From NCBI GenBank assembly GCA_019279435.1, contig JAAALK010000289.1:5090342-5154341 (forward strand): a stretch of DNA of 64,000 nucleotides, written 5' to 3'. Shown piece after piece: positions 9,086 through 21,348 of this stretch (position 1 is the stretch's first letter; every line of letters starts with the position of its first letter). Both the position numbers and the translations under genes were made by a program. The notes below the pieces were generated by a model. That model was not told the DNA's origin. It worked only from the letters and a program-made list of their open reading frames with translations, and searched no databases. This DNA comes from Zizania palustris. Lineage: Eukaryota > Streptophyta > Magnoliopsida > Poales > Poaceae.

Positions 9086-11690
9086 TGTAATTGCCCAGCA
9101 TCAAAACAATAGTAAAGTGGTGAACATTTTATTTTCTGGTCTAGGTCCTAGTGAGTTTGAGCGACTTAGCCATCTCACCACTACTCGAGAGATTTGGGCT
9201 ACCCTCTAGGCACACCAGGAGGGGACAGCTCAGGTCAAGGCTAGGCTCTATCAAACCTACCGGCGTGAGTATGAAAATTTCTCACAGAAGCCGGGTGAGA
9301 CTTTTGAGGTTTTGTTTGGTCGGTTTCAATCGATCATTAACAAGCTTCGGGTCAACAAGGTCGAGCATGATCAGCTGGTCTCAGGTCATGAACAGGTGCT
9401 CAAGGTTTTTCATACCTTGGACCCTAAGATCTGGGAGATCAAGGTTTCTTCTATTGTTGAGAGCGCTTCTTATGATACCTTGATTGTCGCAGAGCTTTTT
9501 AGTAAGCTCAAGGCCTCAGAGGTCGATATCTAGTTGAGATCAAATCTCACTGTTTCTGGCTCAAAGACTCTGGCACTTGCGACACCATCTGCTGATCCTA
9601 CTGCCTTGAGTTGTACTGCATTTTCATTGATGTCTATCTCTTAGGAACAACTTGATTCGCTAGGAGATGATGATATGTGTCTGTTTAACAACCCGGTGCG
9701 ACGTGTATATGATAAGTGAATGTTTAAAAGACACGGAACAAAATCTGGATGCTTTGAGTGTGGTGATCCGGGTCATTTCATCGTCGACTTCCCCAAGTGG
9801 AAGAATTACAAGAAGGGAACCGGCGACAACTCCTACGACTCCGACAAGTACGACAACTCCACTTCTACAAAGGGCAAGCCCAAGACAAGATTATTTTGAA
9901 AGGCTCTGAAGGACTACAGGCATGAGAACAAGAAGCGAGACAAGGCCTTCTTCGCCGAGATGGAGAAAAACTACTCTAAGAGATCCTCGTCTTCCTCCTC
10001 ATCTTCGAGTGCAAGTGATGAAGAGATCGTGATCGGGAAGGGGAAGGACAGGGACGATCCGGTGGGCCTCTGCTTCATGGCCATTGGGGACAAGCTGAAG
10101 AGTCACTCACATCACAGCCGAAGACCCCACAAGAGCTTCTGTTCAATGGCTCTTGGGGATAAGGAAGACAAGGGCTCCTCCGACGACTCCGACGACGACG
10201 ACGATGAGAAGATATCTTCCTATGAACAAGAAGTTGATAATTAACTAGAATAGAACCGTCAGGAGTTGAAGTATCAGGAGAAACTGCTTAGAGGGGCTAA
10301 GAAGAGGATAGATGAGCTTGAGAGTGAGCTTGCCATGGCGAATGGCAAGATTGAGAGTCTATCGTCTTCCCCTTCCTTGGGTGATAGTAATGAGTGCCCT
10401 AACTGTGAGGTGTTGTTGTGTGACCTGACGACTCTTAAGTCCAGGTACACAGAGAGAGTAGATGAGAGAGACGATATGGCCACTGAGCTTGAAAGCGCTT
10501 AGTAGGAGATAAAAGATGCTCATGCCACTATCGTCGTGCCTTGTGTTGGCTGCCAATCCCATTTAGCTAGTATAGATGAGCTGAGAGCCAAGAGTGATGA
10601 GCAGTTGAGCGAGTTAGCTGCAGTTAGAGCTGAGTTGGAGCAGACTAAGCTAGAGCTTGAGACCTTGTCAGTTCCACCCACTGTTTGTGAGAACTGCTTG
10701 TCCATGAGAATGGAGTTGATCAAGCTAAAAGCTGAGAAGTCTGTTGAAGTTGATAGAGAGTGTGAGATCTGCTTGTCTCAGGTGGAGGTGTTAGCTTCCT
10801 TGAGAGAGGAGCTAGCTGATGTTCAGAATGAGAACTTTTACCTCCGTCAGATCCTGAGTTGGATTAGTGCTAGAGAGCCACAACTCGGCATGATGATCCA
10901 GCAGTTCAAGAGACAGGATGGGTTTGGGGTAGGTTAGACCTATACCAAGGCTGATTTTGAGAGTGCCATTAGCCGAGCAGTGGAGTGGAGTAAGATGACT
11001 CCCGAATAGAGATATCCCAAGACTCACTCCACTGAGTCCTTTAAGGATAGTCAGCCCAAGGATGGAGTGTTCCAAGAACAACCTAAAGCTCCACCTAAGA
11101 AGCAAATCTGGGTTCCAAAGCCTAAACCTCTCCACACTTCTCTTGATTCTTTACCTGGATCCTCTCACACCAAAGATGCTACACCCAACACCACCAAGCC
11201 TAAGAATCCCAAGCCTCAACCACATCCCAAGAAGCCTACCTATCACTGTGAGTTTTGTTAGAGAGACGGGCATCTTGAGGAGTTTTGCTTCAGGAGGAAG
11301 CGGGTTGAGCGAGTAGAGAGATCTCGAGGTGGGCAGGAGCAGTTCTACCAGTAGGGTGGTAGATAGAGAGTTCCTCGATGTAGAGAGAGGCTAGAGGCCA
11401 GGCCACATCGTGTAGGTGGTGGTAGAGGAGACAGTTTTTATGATCGTGCTCTGGAGGGTGGTTTTTGTTCCGGTAGAGTTCCAGATCGTTATGGATATAG
11501 TTTTGGACCTCGTGGCCGTGATTTTAGGAAGAACAGAGGACTGCGCTTTGAGCCGCGTTTTGGTCCAGACTCATATGATTCCTTTTGCTTTCCTACTTAT
11601 GACCAGATGGCTCGACACTGGTTTAGCACCTTTGCTAAACCTAGTGTTCGACCGTTTGCTCCCACTCATGACCATTAATCTTGTAGGATC
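9086..11690 (+). pseudogene. gag: Cop-A gag (5' end missing, many stops)
   Basis: The copia gag core starts abruptly with VVNILFSGLGPSEFERLSHL (9117 on) and GRFQSIINKLRVN. A first CCHC zinc knuckle CFECGDPGHFIVDF has lost its last Cys (C to F, about 9748-9790). A serine/aspartate-rich segment follows (9975-10240), then a long coiled coil with CPNCEVLLCDL-type Cys pairs (10260-10850), then a second knuckle near 11245 (YHCEFC, then a stop where Cop-B has HRDGHL). Stops occur at about 9208, 9531, 9642, 9717, 9897, 10242, 10251, 10500, 10935, 11007 and 11259. The close relative Cop-B shows the intact layout. Confidence 0.85.
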
Positions 11691-11699
11691 GAGGACTGT

Positions 11700-14600
11700 A
11701 GGACGTGTGGATCATGGACTCAGGATATTCTCACCACATGACGGGACACCGTAGATGGTTCTCCAGCCTCACTCCCCTGAGCTCCAAGGAATACATCACT
11801 TTCGGGAACAGTGGTCAAGGGAAGGTACAAGGTATTGGGTCGATTCGCATCTCTGATTATTTCTCTTTAAAGAATGTTGATTTAGTTGGAAATCTAAATT
11901 TTAATCTAATTTCTGTTTCGCAACTTCTTGAGGATGGTTTAGAGGTTCTCTTTAAGAAGGGCATGTCTTCTATTGTTGATTCTAGAGGATCTTTAGTTTG
12001 CTAGATCTTACCTTTCGGTAAGGTTTTTCGTATTGATTTCTCTAGTTCTTCTGGCCCTTCTCGCTGTCTGATGGCTGGATCCTCCTCTGAGCTATGGAAG
12101 TGGCATAGAAGGTTATGTCATTTGAGCTTTGATCTGCTTGTCAGATTGAGTTCTATGGATCTTATCTGAAGATTGCCTAAACTTAAGATGGAGAAGGATC
12201 TAGTGTGCCATCCCTGTCGTCATGGGAAAATGGTTGCCGCTTCTCACGCACATGTGACTCAGGTGATGACTTCATACCCGGGAGAGTTGTTACACATGGA
12301 TACAGTAGGTCCAGCTCGAGTATGCTCAGTCGGTGGGAAGTGGTACGCCCTTGTGATAGTTGATGATTTTTCTCGATTCTCGTGGGTATACTTTCTAGAG
12401 TCTAAGGATGAGACTTTTTAGTATGTTCATGACCTGATTTTGAAGTTAAAGAACGAGAATAATGGTCTGATGCAAGCAATTTGTTCGGACAATGGCTCTG
12501 AGTTTAAGAACTATCAGTTCGTCAGCTTCTGTAGTGATCAGGGTCTTGATCATCAGTTCTCTGCCCCTTACACTCCTCCACAAAACGGCGTTGTGGAACG
12601 AAAGAACCGCATGCTAGTCGAGATGCCCAAGACTATGCTTGATGAGCATAGGACTCCTAGGCATTTTTGGGTTGAGGCCATGAACACAACTTGCTATCTT
12701 GCCAACCGCATTTTTCTTAGAGCTTACTTAGGTAAGACGTCATATGAGTTGCGGTTTGGCAGACAGCCCAAGGTGAGTCACTTGCGAGCTTTTAGATGCA
12801 AGTGCTTTGTACTTAAGAAGGGAGGGCATTTGGACAAGTTTGAGTCTCGCTGCTCGGATGGAGTCTTTCTAGGTTATGCTTTGCATTCTAGAGGCTTTCG
12901 TGTTTGGAACCTAGACTCTCAGCTGCTTGTCAAGACTTGTGAGGTTTCTTTTGATGAGTCCATGCCTTCGCTGACTCCTTCTTTTGAGCTTTCTAGAGAT
13001 GATGAGCTTGGAGAGTCCATCTTTAAGGAAGATGATGACACTCCTGATGATGATGAGGGTGGGCCCTCTGCACCGCTTGCAGACCCCACACCTTCTGAGA
13101 CTTCGACTGAGGATGAGGACGGACCTCTGATCACTCCTTCTACTTCGATCGAGCCTCCTCAGCCGAGTTTAGAGGTGCCAGGTGCTGACTTCGGTGAGAT
13201 GACCCCTCAGCCGAGTCCAGAGAAGCCAGTTGCTGACTCTGGTGAGGTGACTTCAGATCACCTAGGATCACGAGCAGTTCAGCGTGATCACCCTTCAGAG
13301 CTCATCATCGGTGATCTTACTGAGAGATCCTTACGTTCCTCAGTTGGTTCTTTTGCTATGTTTGCTGAGTCTGCTTTTGTTGCTACTTTTGAGCCCAGAG
13401 ACGTTTCTCATGCTCTTTCTTATTCAAATTGCATAAACACCATGCAAGAAGAGCTTGAAAATTTTGTACGCAATCGGGTTTGGACACTAGTTGAGCTGCC
13501 ACCTGGATGCAACACCATAGGCATCAAGTGGGTGTTTAAGAACAAACAAGGTGAAGATGGAGTTGTGGTGCGCAACAAAGCTCGATTAGTGGCACAGGGT
13601 TTCTGCCAAAAATAATGTATTGACTTTGAGGAGACTTTTTACTGCTTCAAAAGATTTTCAAATGGATGTCAAGAGTGCTTTTCTAAATGGGTATATAGAG
13701 GAGGAGATCTATGTTAAGAAGCCCCTCGGTTTTGAGAACCCTAAGTTTCCTTGACATGTTTTCAAGTTGCAGAAGGCTTTATATGGTCTGAAGCAAGCCC
13801 CCAGGGCTTGGTATGATCGCCTGAAGCAGTTCTTGTTGCAGAAAGATTTTGTGATGGGTTCTGTGGACAAGACTCTTTTCTTGCTTAGAGATGGCTCAGA
13901 CTTATTGGTTGCTCAGATTTATGTGGACGATATTATTTTTGGTGGTGCTACTAATGAGCTTGTGTCCAAGTTTTATGAGCATATGCATAGCGAGTTTGAG
14001 ATGAGTCTCATGGGAGAACTCAAGTACTTTTTAGGGCTCTAGATCAAGCAGACCAAGGATGGCATTTTCATCCACCAGGGTAAGTACACACGAGACATGC
14101 TAAAGAAATTTGCTTTTGGTGGAGAGCTAAAGCCATAGATGACCCCAATGGGTACATCTGGTGGTCTGGACAAGGACGAGAATGGCGTCAAGGTCAACGA
14201 GACAGAGTATCGAGGGATGATGGATCATTGCTATACTTGACTGCGACGAGACCGGACTTTCAGTTTGTCGTGGGTGTGTGTGCGTGTTTTTAGTCTTCAC
14301 CATGTGCATCTCACTGGCAGGCTATGAAGCGTATTTTCAGGTATCTTACTTACGCTCCTGATTTAGGTCTTTATTATTCTGCATCATCGTCTCTTGATTT
14401 AGCTGGTTTTTCGGACGCTGATTTCGGTGGGTGCCGGCTGGATCGCAAGTCGACTTCTGGTACTTGCCAGCTTCTTGGTTCTTCACTTGTATCTTGGTGT
14501 TCTCGAAAACAATCTGGTGTTGCACTTTCTACTACTGAGGCTGAGTATGTAGCTGCTGCTAGCTGCTATTCTTAGTTGGTTTGGATGATTTCTACTTTGC

Positions 14601-14869
14601 GGGATTTTGGGTTGTTCTTCCTTGCTAGAGTTCCTTTGTTTTGTGATAGCACCAGTACAATTAGTGTAGGGAAAAACCCATGTCTTCATTCAAAAACCAA
14701 ACATATTGGTGTGCGTTTTCACTTTCTGAGGGATCAATATGAGAAAGGGGTAATTGATCTTGTTCATATTGATACCCATCAGCAGTTGGCTGGTATTTTT
14801 ACCAAACCCCTAGATCAGTCTACTTTTAAGCGTTTTCGAGGGGATTTGGGAGTTGTGTATCCTTTTTAG
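11700..14869 (+). pseudogene. pol: Cop-A pol: protease, integrase, RT, RNase H (decayed)
   Basis: The protease has VWIMDSGYSHHMTGH at 11705 (Cop-B has C and R at two of these positions). The integrase zinc region reads LWKWHRRLCHLSFDLL to VCHPCRHGKM, the catalytic core has HMDTVGPAR, CSDNGSEFKN and PYTPPQNGVVERKN. A long acidic, proline- and serine-rich linker follows (12940-13260). RT has a deletion of about 48 bases near 13640 and the catalytic YVDD at about 13921. RNase H runs through GFSDADFGGC, STTEAEYVAA and CDSTSTISVG to the stop at 14867. In-frame stops occur near 12002, 12167 and 12419, a TAA follows CQK at about 13613, and a TAG at 14040-14042 sits right after KYFLGL. Confidence 0.9.
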
Positions 14870-16214
14870 GATACTTTGAGTCAATTTTTTCTTTCTTCTT
14901 TATTTTTTATTGAGTCTTTTTGTGTGCGTTCATATCATGCATAATCATCAATCACATTTTGAGCTTGCTTCTGTGATATGATTAATCTGCTTTACTTTCT
15001 CTAGCTAGTATATGCTTTTGATTACTTGTCGATGATCATGTTCTGTTTCAGTTCACATGATATATCTGATATTTGTCATATGCATGGCTTTTATGCTTTA
15101 AAATTGAAAAATGATCACCATTGCTTCTGGTAACTAGCATGTGTAGGTTGAATGCTTTCGCTATCTTTTACATGCCTGGTAGCTAGATCCTTACTTAGAT
15201 GCAGATTTGCAACTTGGACAACTATATGATTTAAACATGAAAAATGTGCTATAAAAATGATAAAAATTCATAAAAAATAAAAATTTATGCATTTTTATGA
15301 TTATTAGAAAAGATCCAGGTGGGTTTGCTTTGTCGCATTGCATTGTTCTGGACTGCTTACCATAACACTTTGGTATGAACTAGGACGGTGTAATGTATGC
15401 CAAGACCAATGTCTTAAGCTTCCGATGGTCCAGTTCTGGCCTAGGCTTGACTTGGTCGGTTAGCGTAAGGTTTGACATGCAAATAACCCCTGGCAAAAAT
15501 GAAAAAGAAAAAGTCTGAAAAATTTAAAAAGATGATAAGTTTGCTGAAGCACTTTGCTATGGACAATGCTTATCTTGGTAGATATCAGTTAGCTTTTGCA
15601 TCTCATGCTTTACTTTGCTTGTCAACTAGAAAATGTGGTGATGCTTTTGTTTTCAAAAATCAAAAAATGTGTGCTAATGATTCTCTTTAGATATCATCTG
15701 TTGCACTGATCATGTCATGTATCTTAGACAGTATATCTTTTGCTATACCTGTTAGATGTTGTAATTGCAGTTAATCATATCTAAGAAGCATGCTTTTTAC
15801 ACTCCACCTGCACCCCATTTGCATTCATGACATATTTTGAGGGGGAGCTGCATTTCAGGGGGAGTTTGTGTCTATGTCTCTTTAAAGTCCAATTAGTCTC
15901 ACTTGATGAGTCCAATTATCAACAAGGGGGAGAAATTTTGGAGTTTAGGGGACATTTTTGGCTTTCTCTGGGATTTATTTCAGGGGTATACTTGTTGGTA
16001 GTTCTGAGATTGCACTTGTTTTTTTGAGTCTTTATTTTTGGTTAACCATAATGACTGTTTTCTTGCTTCTGTTTGGCTTTTGGTCATTAGGGTTAAACTT
16101 TTATTTTCTTCCTTCTATTTTCTTTTGTTTTTGTTTTCGTGTTTCCACATGTTTTTGCAGGTTCTGAAAAACTGCTGAAGAGGGTGTTGACAATGCACTC
16201 ATCAACGGGGAGAT
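14870..16214 (+). other. Cop-A 3' internal non-coding region with several polypurine tracts
   Basis: It has no gene. The region is AT-rich and corresponds to the non-coding stretch before the 3' LTR in Cop-B. Purine runs suitable for second-strand priming occur at about 15839-15847, 15858-15864 and 15926-15933, and the expected one (ggggagat) touches the LTR at 16215. The short open frames here have no recognisable domain. Confidence 0.65.
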
Positions 16215-17814
16215 TGAGAAACTATGTTGAAGAACATGGGTTTTATACTCCACAGGTGATGAGTGATTGTCAACGGAAGTCAAGAAGAGACATGAAGACC
16301 TGTCGTGTCTGAGGCGCGTGTGACTCACGTACACGGGCAGCGAGCGACAGCCGAGCAGAGGAGCCACGGAGTCGAGCTGGCCCAATTCGAGTACATGGGC
16401 TAGGAGCGGCAGAGGATCCACTGGTCTATTGACTAGGTTTGACTCAGGTACACAGGCGGCGAGCAATTGCCGGGCTGAGGAAGCTGCGGGGTTGGGTCGG
16501 CCCAATCTGGGTACCTGGTGCGAAGACGGTGGAAGCTTTGTCAGTTTCGGCGCAAAACTGACAATCGATGATTATTCTGTTTTTAGGATATTAATATTTA
16601 GTTTTTAAGTCCACAATATTTTTATTTGCGTCAGTTGATTTTTCTAAGGGTATTTTAGTAATTTCGTATTTTTTTAGAGTCAGTGTAATTTACCCTAGGG
16701 TAAATTAGTCTTTTTCATGTATTAGGAGTCGTCTATAAATAGGCCCCTACCCCCTAGGGATAGGGGGACTGTTTTTCTCAGATCAATCTACAGTCCAAAT
16801 TTCTATTGCAGATTAGTCTTTCGGCGTAATCTTCTTCAACTTCTTCCTGTCGCCAAGGCTGTTTTCGTGCGGGAGGCTACCGGCGGTACATCTAGGCAGC
16901 GCAGGAGCTACAGCTTGGGCACGTGGATCGAGGCGCCTCTGCATTGCTTGTTTTCTTGACGCATGACGTCCGAGGTGCAGGCTTGCTGCAGCTGATCGCA
17001 AGCGACAGGCAGCTTTTTCTCCACGGCGGGCGCCCAACAGTGAAAAGAAGAATTGTTTTTTGGCGTTGCAATCGTGGGGCCTGCTAGGTTTGTTCGAGCA
17101 TGCAACAGCATCATCCCACGGCAGCACAGGCGGAAGCCAAGCTTTTTGGCCAGCAGCTTTCGGCGAGTTGCAGTTGCAGCGCGCGGCCACAGGTTCACGG
17201 CTGCCAAGACGTGATTTTTTTCTGCGTTCTCCCACGGCGGCAGCAGCGTAGGTTCTCGGCGTGGTGCTCCACACGGCGCTCAGATTTTTTGTGGCAAGGC
17301 AACGGTGTGATTCTTTTTTAGCACAGATGCAGGTTAGTAATCTCATAGTTAAATTTTTAATCTGTTAAATGTTTATTACTTATCTCGTATTATTTACTTA
17401 AGTATTTTTAATCTGCTCATATAAAAAGAAAAAAGATTATTATTAGTCGCAGTAATATTTTTATTCTTGATTTACATTAAATATTTTAGATTTATTTCTG
17501 AATTAATTTCTGGATGATCCATGCTTTATTAATTTAATTAGTAGTTTATTTCTAGACTATGATATAAATATTCCGTGATATATCTAGGTGTTTTCATTTA
17601 TTGCAGTATTTCTATTTAGTTTATATTTAATGTCTTTTTAATTAGGACACCGGTCATTTTTAGGCTAGACAACTTTAGTTCCAGTAATTTGCTTTGCTAA
17701 TATTGTTTGTCTGGTTAAGTTTGCGTGGGTGTTGGTTTTAGGTCTTAGTTTAGCAAGAAATTTTAAGGCGCCCATTCACCCCCCCCCCCTCTGGTCGCTA
17801 CTTTCGGTCCTACA
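16215..17814 (+). repeat. Cop-A 3' LTR, full length
   Basis: 1600 bp, TGAGAAAC to CCTACA. TATAAATAGG at 16734-16743 is the likely promoter. The end carries a poly-C run (about 17780-17790) followed by ctggtcgctactttcggtcc, shared with all the long copia LTRs here. Solo LTR sLTR-1 (1604 bp) belongs to the same family. Confidence 0.93.
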
Positions 17815-17899
17815 AAAGCCTAAAAATATTTCCAAATAAGTCTTCATTCATAACAGATGAAAGCATAAAATTTTTACATGTTCGGAGCCCTAAACAAAA

Positions 17900-20800
17900 C
17901 TAGACATGCGGGTCTAGCGGAGGCTGGCTGCTCGAAGCCTGCGACCTTGCTTGTTTCTGGCGAAGTCCTTCATCAATCCAAGCCTTGATCGCTGATTGAC
18001 CTTCAGCTCTCCAAGATGCTTGGAAGGCTTGCCAGGCTGCGGCCACATCCTCGGAAGGGTTTAATAGCCGGCTGTCGTCGAAGGTAATGGGAGCCACCCC
18101 CATGTCTGGTGCTACGTATAGCCCTAGATCTTCATAGTAGCGAAGTATTCCGAGAGCGGATACTTGGCTAGAGTTTTCCCCATACTGAATACCCGTTGTC
18201 TTCATCATCTTCGCCGCTCCTTCGATCATCCTCAATCGTCGCAGCAAGGGGACGTCACTAGTCGAAGGTAATGTCCAAGAAGTACCGAAGTATTCTAAGA
18301 CACCCAGAAGATTTTCCATGGTCTCCGCAGCTACCTTCTCAGACTTCACCTTGTCTTCGACTAAAATATCCCTTAACGAAGACAGCTCATCTATCAAAGA
18401 AGATAGTTTGGCTGCCTCCGTGACCAAGGAGTTCTTCTGGCTAAGCAAGTTGTTGGCCTCCTCCATTGACTTTGTTTTCTCTTCTCGGAGCTTGACCAGC
18501 TCAACCCCCGTGGTTGCTTGCTCCGTTCGCATTCTTTCTATTTCAGCCCGAAGCATGATTTGTTCATCTTCGAGCTTCTGATTAGCAGCCTCCAGACCAA
18601 GTCTAGCTTTCCTCTTAGCTGCTACCATCTCGTCCAAGCTGGAAATTCGAATTTCGGAGCTCTCAAGACTCCCTTGGAGGGCAGTAATCTTCTCCTTAAG
18701 ACGAATGCTTTCCCGCTCGTTCGAAACAGCCGCAGCTCGAGTCAAGACTATTTGCTGCGAAGGAAAAAGCGAGGTGAGAAATTATTCATAAGTTGAAACT
18801 AACCCTATTATTGCAGATACTTCGTACCTGGTATGCTGCCCGTTCCAAAGCTGCATCCAACTCCGACCGATCACTTTCCCCGAGTATAGCCACCAGGTCA
18901 GTCTCCCCGACTTCACGATTGACTCAAGCCAAAGGCTCTAGCAGAGTCTGAAGTCTGGTCCTTCACTCCAGAAAAGGAGCTAGGAGGGGGAGCATTGACA
19001 AGGCTCTTTGGTTGTCTTCGTTGGGTGAAGGGACAGAGCGCTGCGCTGCATCCCCGGAAGCTTCGGTGGACTGGCCCCCCTCTGCAGATTGTCCTCCGTC
19101 TATCGATTCCGACGGAGTTAATCCCGAGTTCGGAGCAGGGAAAGGATCCATTTTCCCTTTACCTTTTCTAGGCCCCATCTTTATAACTTCCTCTGGAACC
19201 AACCTCGGAGATGTCGAAGTTCCAGGAGCAGTCTTCACAGGAGGAGTCGTCTCCATGGGGGCAGACCCTGCAAAATCAGAGGTATTATATATTGCGTAAT
19301 TTTTGCAGGGCATGAAGAAAAAGGTGCTTTAATGAAGTTTACCTCCGAAATCCTATCGGAGAATGAGTACGGGGCTACTTGGACGGTGGAAGGCCCCCTC
19401 GAAGTCTTCGTTAGATTCGGGATCTTGAACCGAAGGCAGGGGCTCCTTGGCTTGGCAGGTCTGGCAGGACATTCGAAGTCCCGGCCTATTCGGAGTTGTT
19501 TGGCGCAGCCGAAACTTTCGTTGCATCACCAGTGGCCACGACTTCGACATCCGCTCGTGCCTCTTCGTCCCCGGTAACAAGGTTTATAAAAATCCTTTGC
19601 ATTTCTCTTTCTCCTTCATCCTCAGATGAACCTGACGACGAAGCGGCGGACTTGGAAGGAGCCACGTTCTTAGGTTTACGTGCTAACTTCTTGACGGGAG
19701 TCTTGGCTGGTGTCGAAGTCCCAGCATCCACTTTCCTCTTCTTTGGGCAAGTCTCGGAAGGAACCCAGTCTAGGAGAGAAGGGGCTACGACTCCGAGTAC
19801 GCCCCATACTCGGTTGAGTCATTCCCAACTGCCCACCAGTTTCATCCTCCATTCTTTTTCAGCCGGGGTAGGATCCCCGAAAATCATCTCCGAAGTTCGA
19901 ACGACTTGCTCCAAAGTCAAAGGGGCTTGTGGAGCTGAAAGATAAGTTTTTATTAGTCATCTTTTATGAAATAATCATACATGAGACATTTTGTAGTTTT
20001 TGAAGTTACCTGCAGAGCTCGAACTCAAAGAAATTTTTCGGAATCCACCCTCCGGATCCTCTTCAAAGTTAATAGGCCAGTTGGCTATCAGAGGTGGAAT
20101 CTGGAGCCTGATGAACTCCTCCGCTAAGTCTCGCGTGCTCATGCAGCGACTGATCTGTTGGAGCAGATTAAGACGGGCTTCGAGCTGGCCGGGGTCTAGA
20201 TGGACTTCGGTTTCCCTTCGAAAATATATTTCTTGCAGAGGCCCGGCCAAACGGTTGTCTGCTCCAACTTCGACGTAGAACCACCGAAGAATCCAATCTA
20301 TGTACCATCTAGCATTGATGGCCTTTGCTGGAAATCGAAGTTGGAATTCATCCCGAAGTCTGAAGTTGATGTTGCCGAAGGCCACGACGATCTTTTCTCC
20401 TTCGGAGCCCTGGTAAGTCTTCGGCTAGTAGGAGGCTTTGTGCAGTGCTACGAATATTTCTGCCCTCCCTTCGCAGCCTTCGGCCCGCAGCGCCCACTCA
20501 AAGATAGCGATGCGTGCTATTGCATTCGGAGATAACTGAGGAAGGGTAACGTGGAAAAGATCTAGTACCTCCGACAGGAAGTCTACCGCTGGAAGTCCTA
20601 ACCCTGCTTCGAAGAAGGCTTCGAAAATGACGACTTCTCCGGGCCGTGGCGAAGGGATTTATTCCTTCCCGGGCTTGCGGACATTAACCCCCGGGCTAAT
20701 TCTTCCTTCAACTACTGCTGCAATCATCTTCCTCTTGCAGGTGGATGGCCCCAGTTTATAATACTGGTCAGAGTACTTCGAGGAGGCCGGGAGAAGGTCA

Positions 20801-20916
20801 TGGGGGCCGACTTGTTGGGGATTCCCCGCAGGAGCCGCCGCCACTGCCGTCGCCATGGCTTGTTGGCGGGCTAAGGCCGAGGTCACCCCAGGAGCTTTGA
20901 AACTTGTCTTCACCAT
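17900..20916 (-). pseudogene. Spliced antisense accessory gene of Tat-A (Transposase_28-like, NLS, coiled coil)
   Basis: The gene runs against gag-pol, from ATG 20916 towards pol. Exons are 20916-20010, 19934-19343, 19267-18828 and 18754-17900. The introns (20009-19935, 19342-19268, 18827-18755; 73-75 bases) all begin GT and end AG, and the reading phase agrees across each. Exon 1 holds RPGEVVIFEAFFEAGLGLP and LSPNAIARIAIFEWALR, resembling the putative gypsy-type transposon family (PF04195). Exon 2 has the nuclear-localisation motif PKKRKV (19746-19729) and a Ser/acidic stretch. Exon 4 is a long coiled coil of about 281 codons with no stop. Breaks are stops at 20659, 20425, 19819, 19353, 18963 and 18924 and a frameshift near 19495. 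Antisense genes are known in Tat elements, but their role is not established. Confidence 0.8.
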
Positions 20917-21011
20917 CAAGCAGAATAGAGTGATTGGAGCTAAAGTTTGGAGGCTAAATGGTGGATTGCACGAGGACGATGAGAAAGGTATCTTGGATGT
21001 TTCTGGGTCTT

Positions 21012-21021
21012 CTATTTATAG
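21012..21021 (-). promoter_or_regulatory. TATA box for the antisense gene
   Basis: The minus strand reads gctataaatagaagac, a near-ideal plant TATA box, about 100 bases before the antisense ATG at 20916. That leaves room for a leader of about 70 bases. It is separate from the LTR promoter, whose TATA lies on the other strand. It suggests that the antisense gene had its own transcription. The TATA is seen in the sequence; use in vivo is inference. Confidence 0.6.
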
Positions 21022-21348
21022 CCTGGAGTCCAAATATTTTACCGTTCAGACTTGGCGTTCCGTCTTCTTGACCGTTACGGCTTACGAAATCAACGCAGCG
21101 TTATAGCTTCTTCTAAAAGGAAAAGGTTAATGGCTATTTTTTCTAAGTCTAAAGGTCTTTTCGACTTCATAGAAATTGATTTCAGAGTTGTTCGAATAGA
21201 ACTCTTTTAGAAATCGATTCGAAGTTCTAAATTTTGCATATTCCGAAGGTTGATAAATTTTATTAACCCTTACGCATAATTATTTTTCTCGCGTATACTG
21301 CTCTCCTAACCTTACAAATCATATGGAGAAACGTATTCGAGGGGCTAC

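Larger units (their letters stand above)
8217..17814 (+). mobile_element. Cop-A: Ty1/copia SIRE/Maximus-like element inserted in Tat-A, internally deleted
   Basis: It is bounded by a perfect target duplication AAAGC (8212-8216 and 17815-17819). It starts TGAGAAAC and ends CCTACA. The order is LTR, gag, protease, integrase, reverse transcriptase, RNase H, LTR on the plus strand, the copia order. The long LTRs, the very long gag with a coiled coil and the large size suggest the SIRE/Maximus lineage (inference). The 5' side is damaged: the LTR stops at 9085 and continues directly inside gag, so U5, the primer-binding site and the gag start are gone. Gag and pol carry many stops, so this copy is dead. 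Confidence 0.93.

Noticed and set aside
16813..17346. 177-codon minus-strand frame in the Cop-A 3' LTR
   Set aside because: It lies wholly in LTR sequence, has a low-complexity Ala/Arg/Lys composition and is not kept in sLTR-1.
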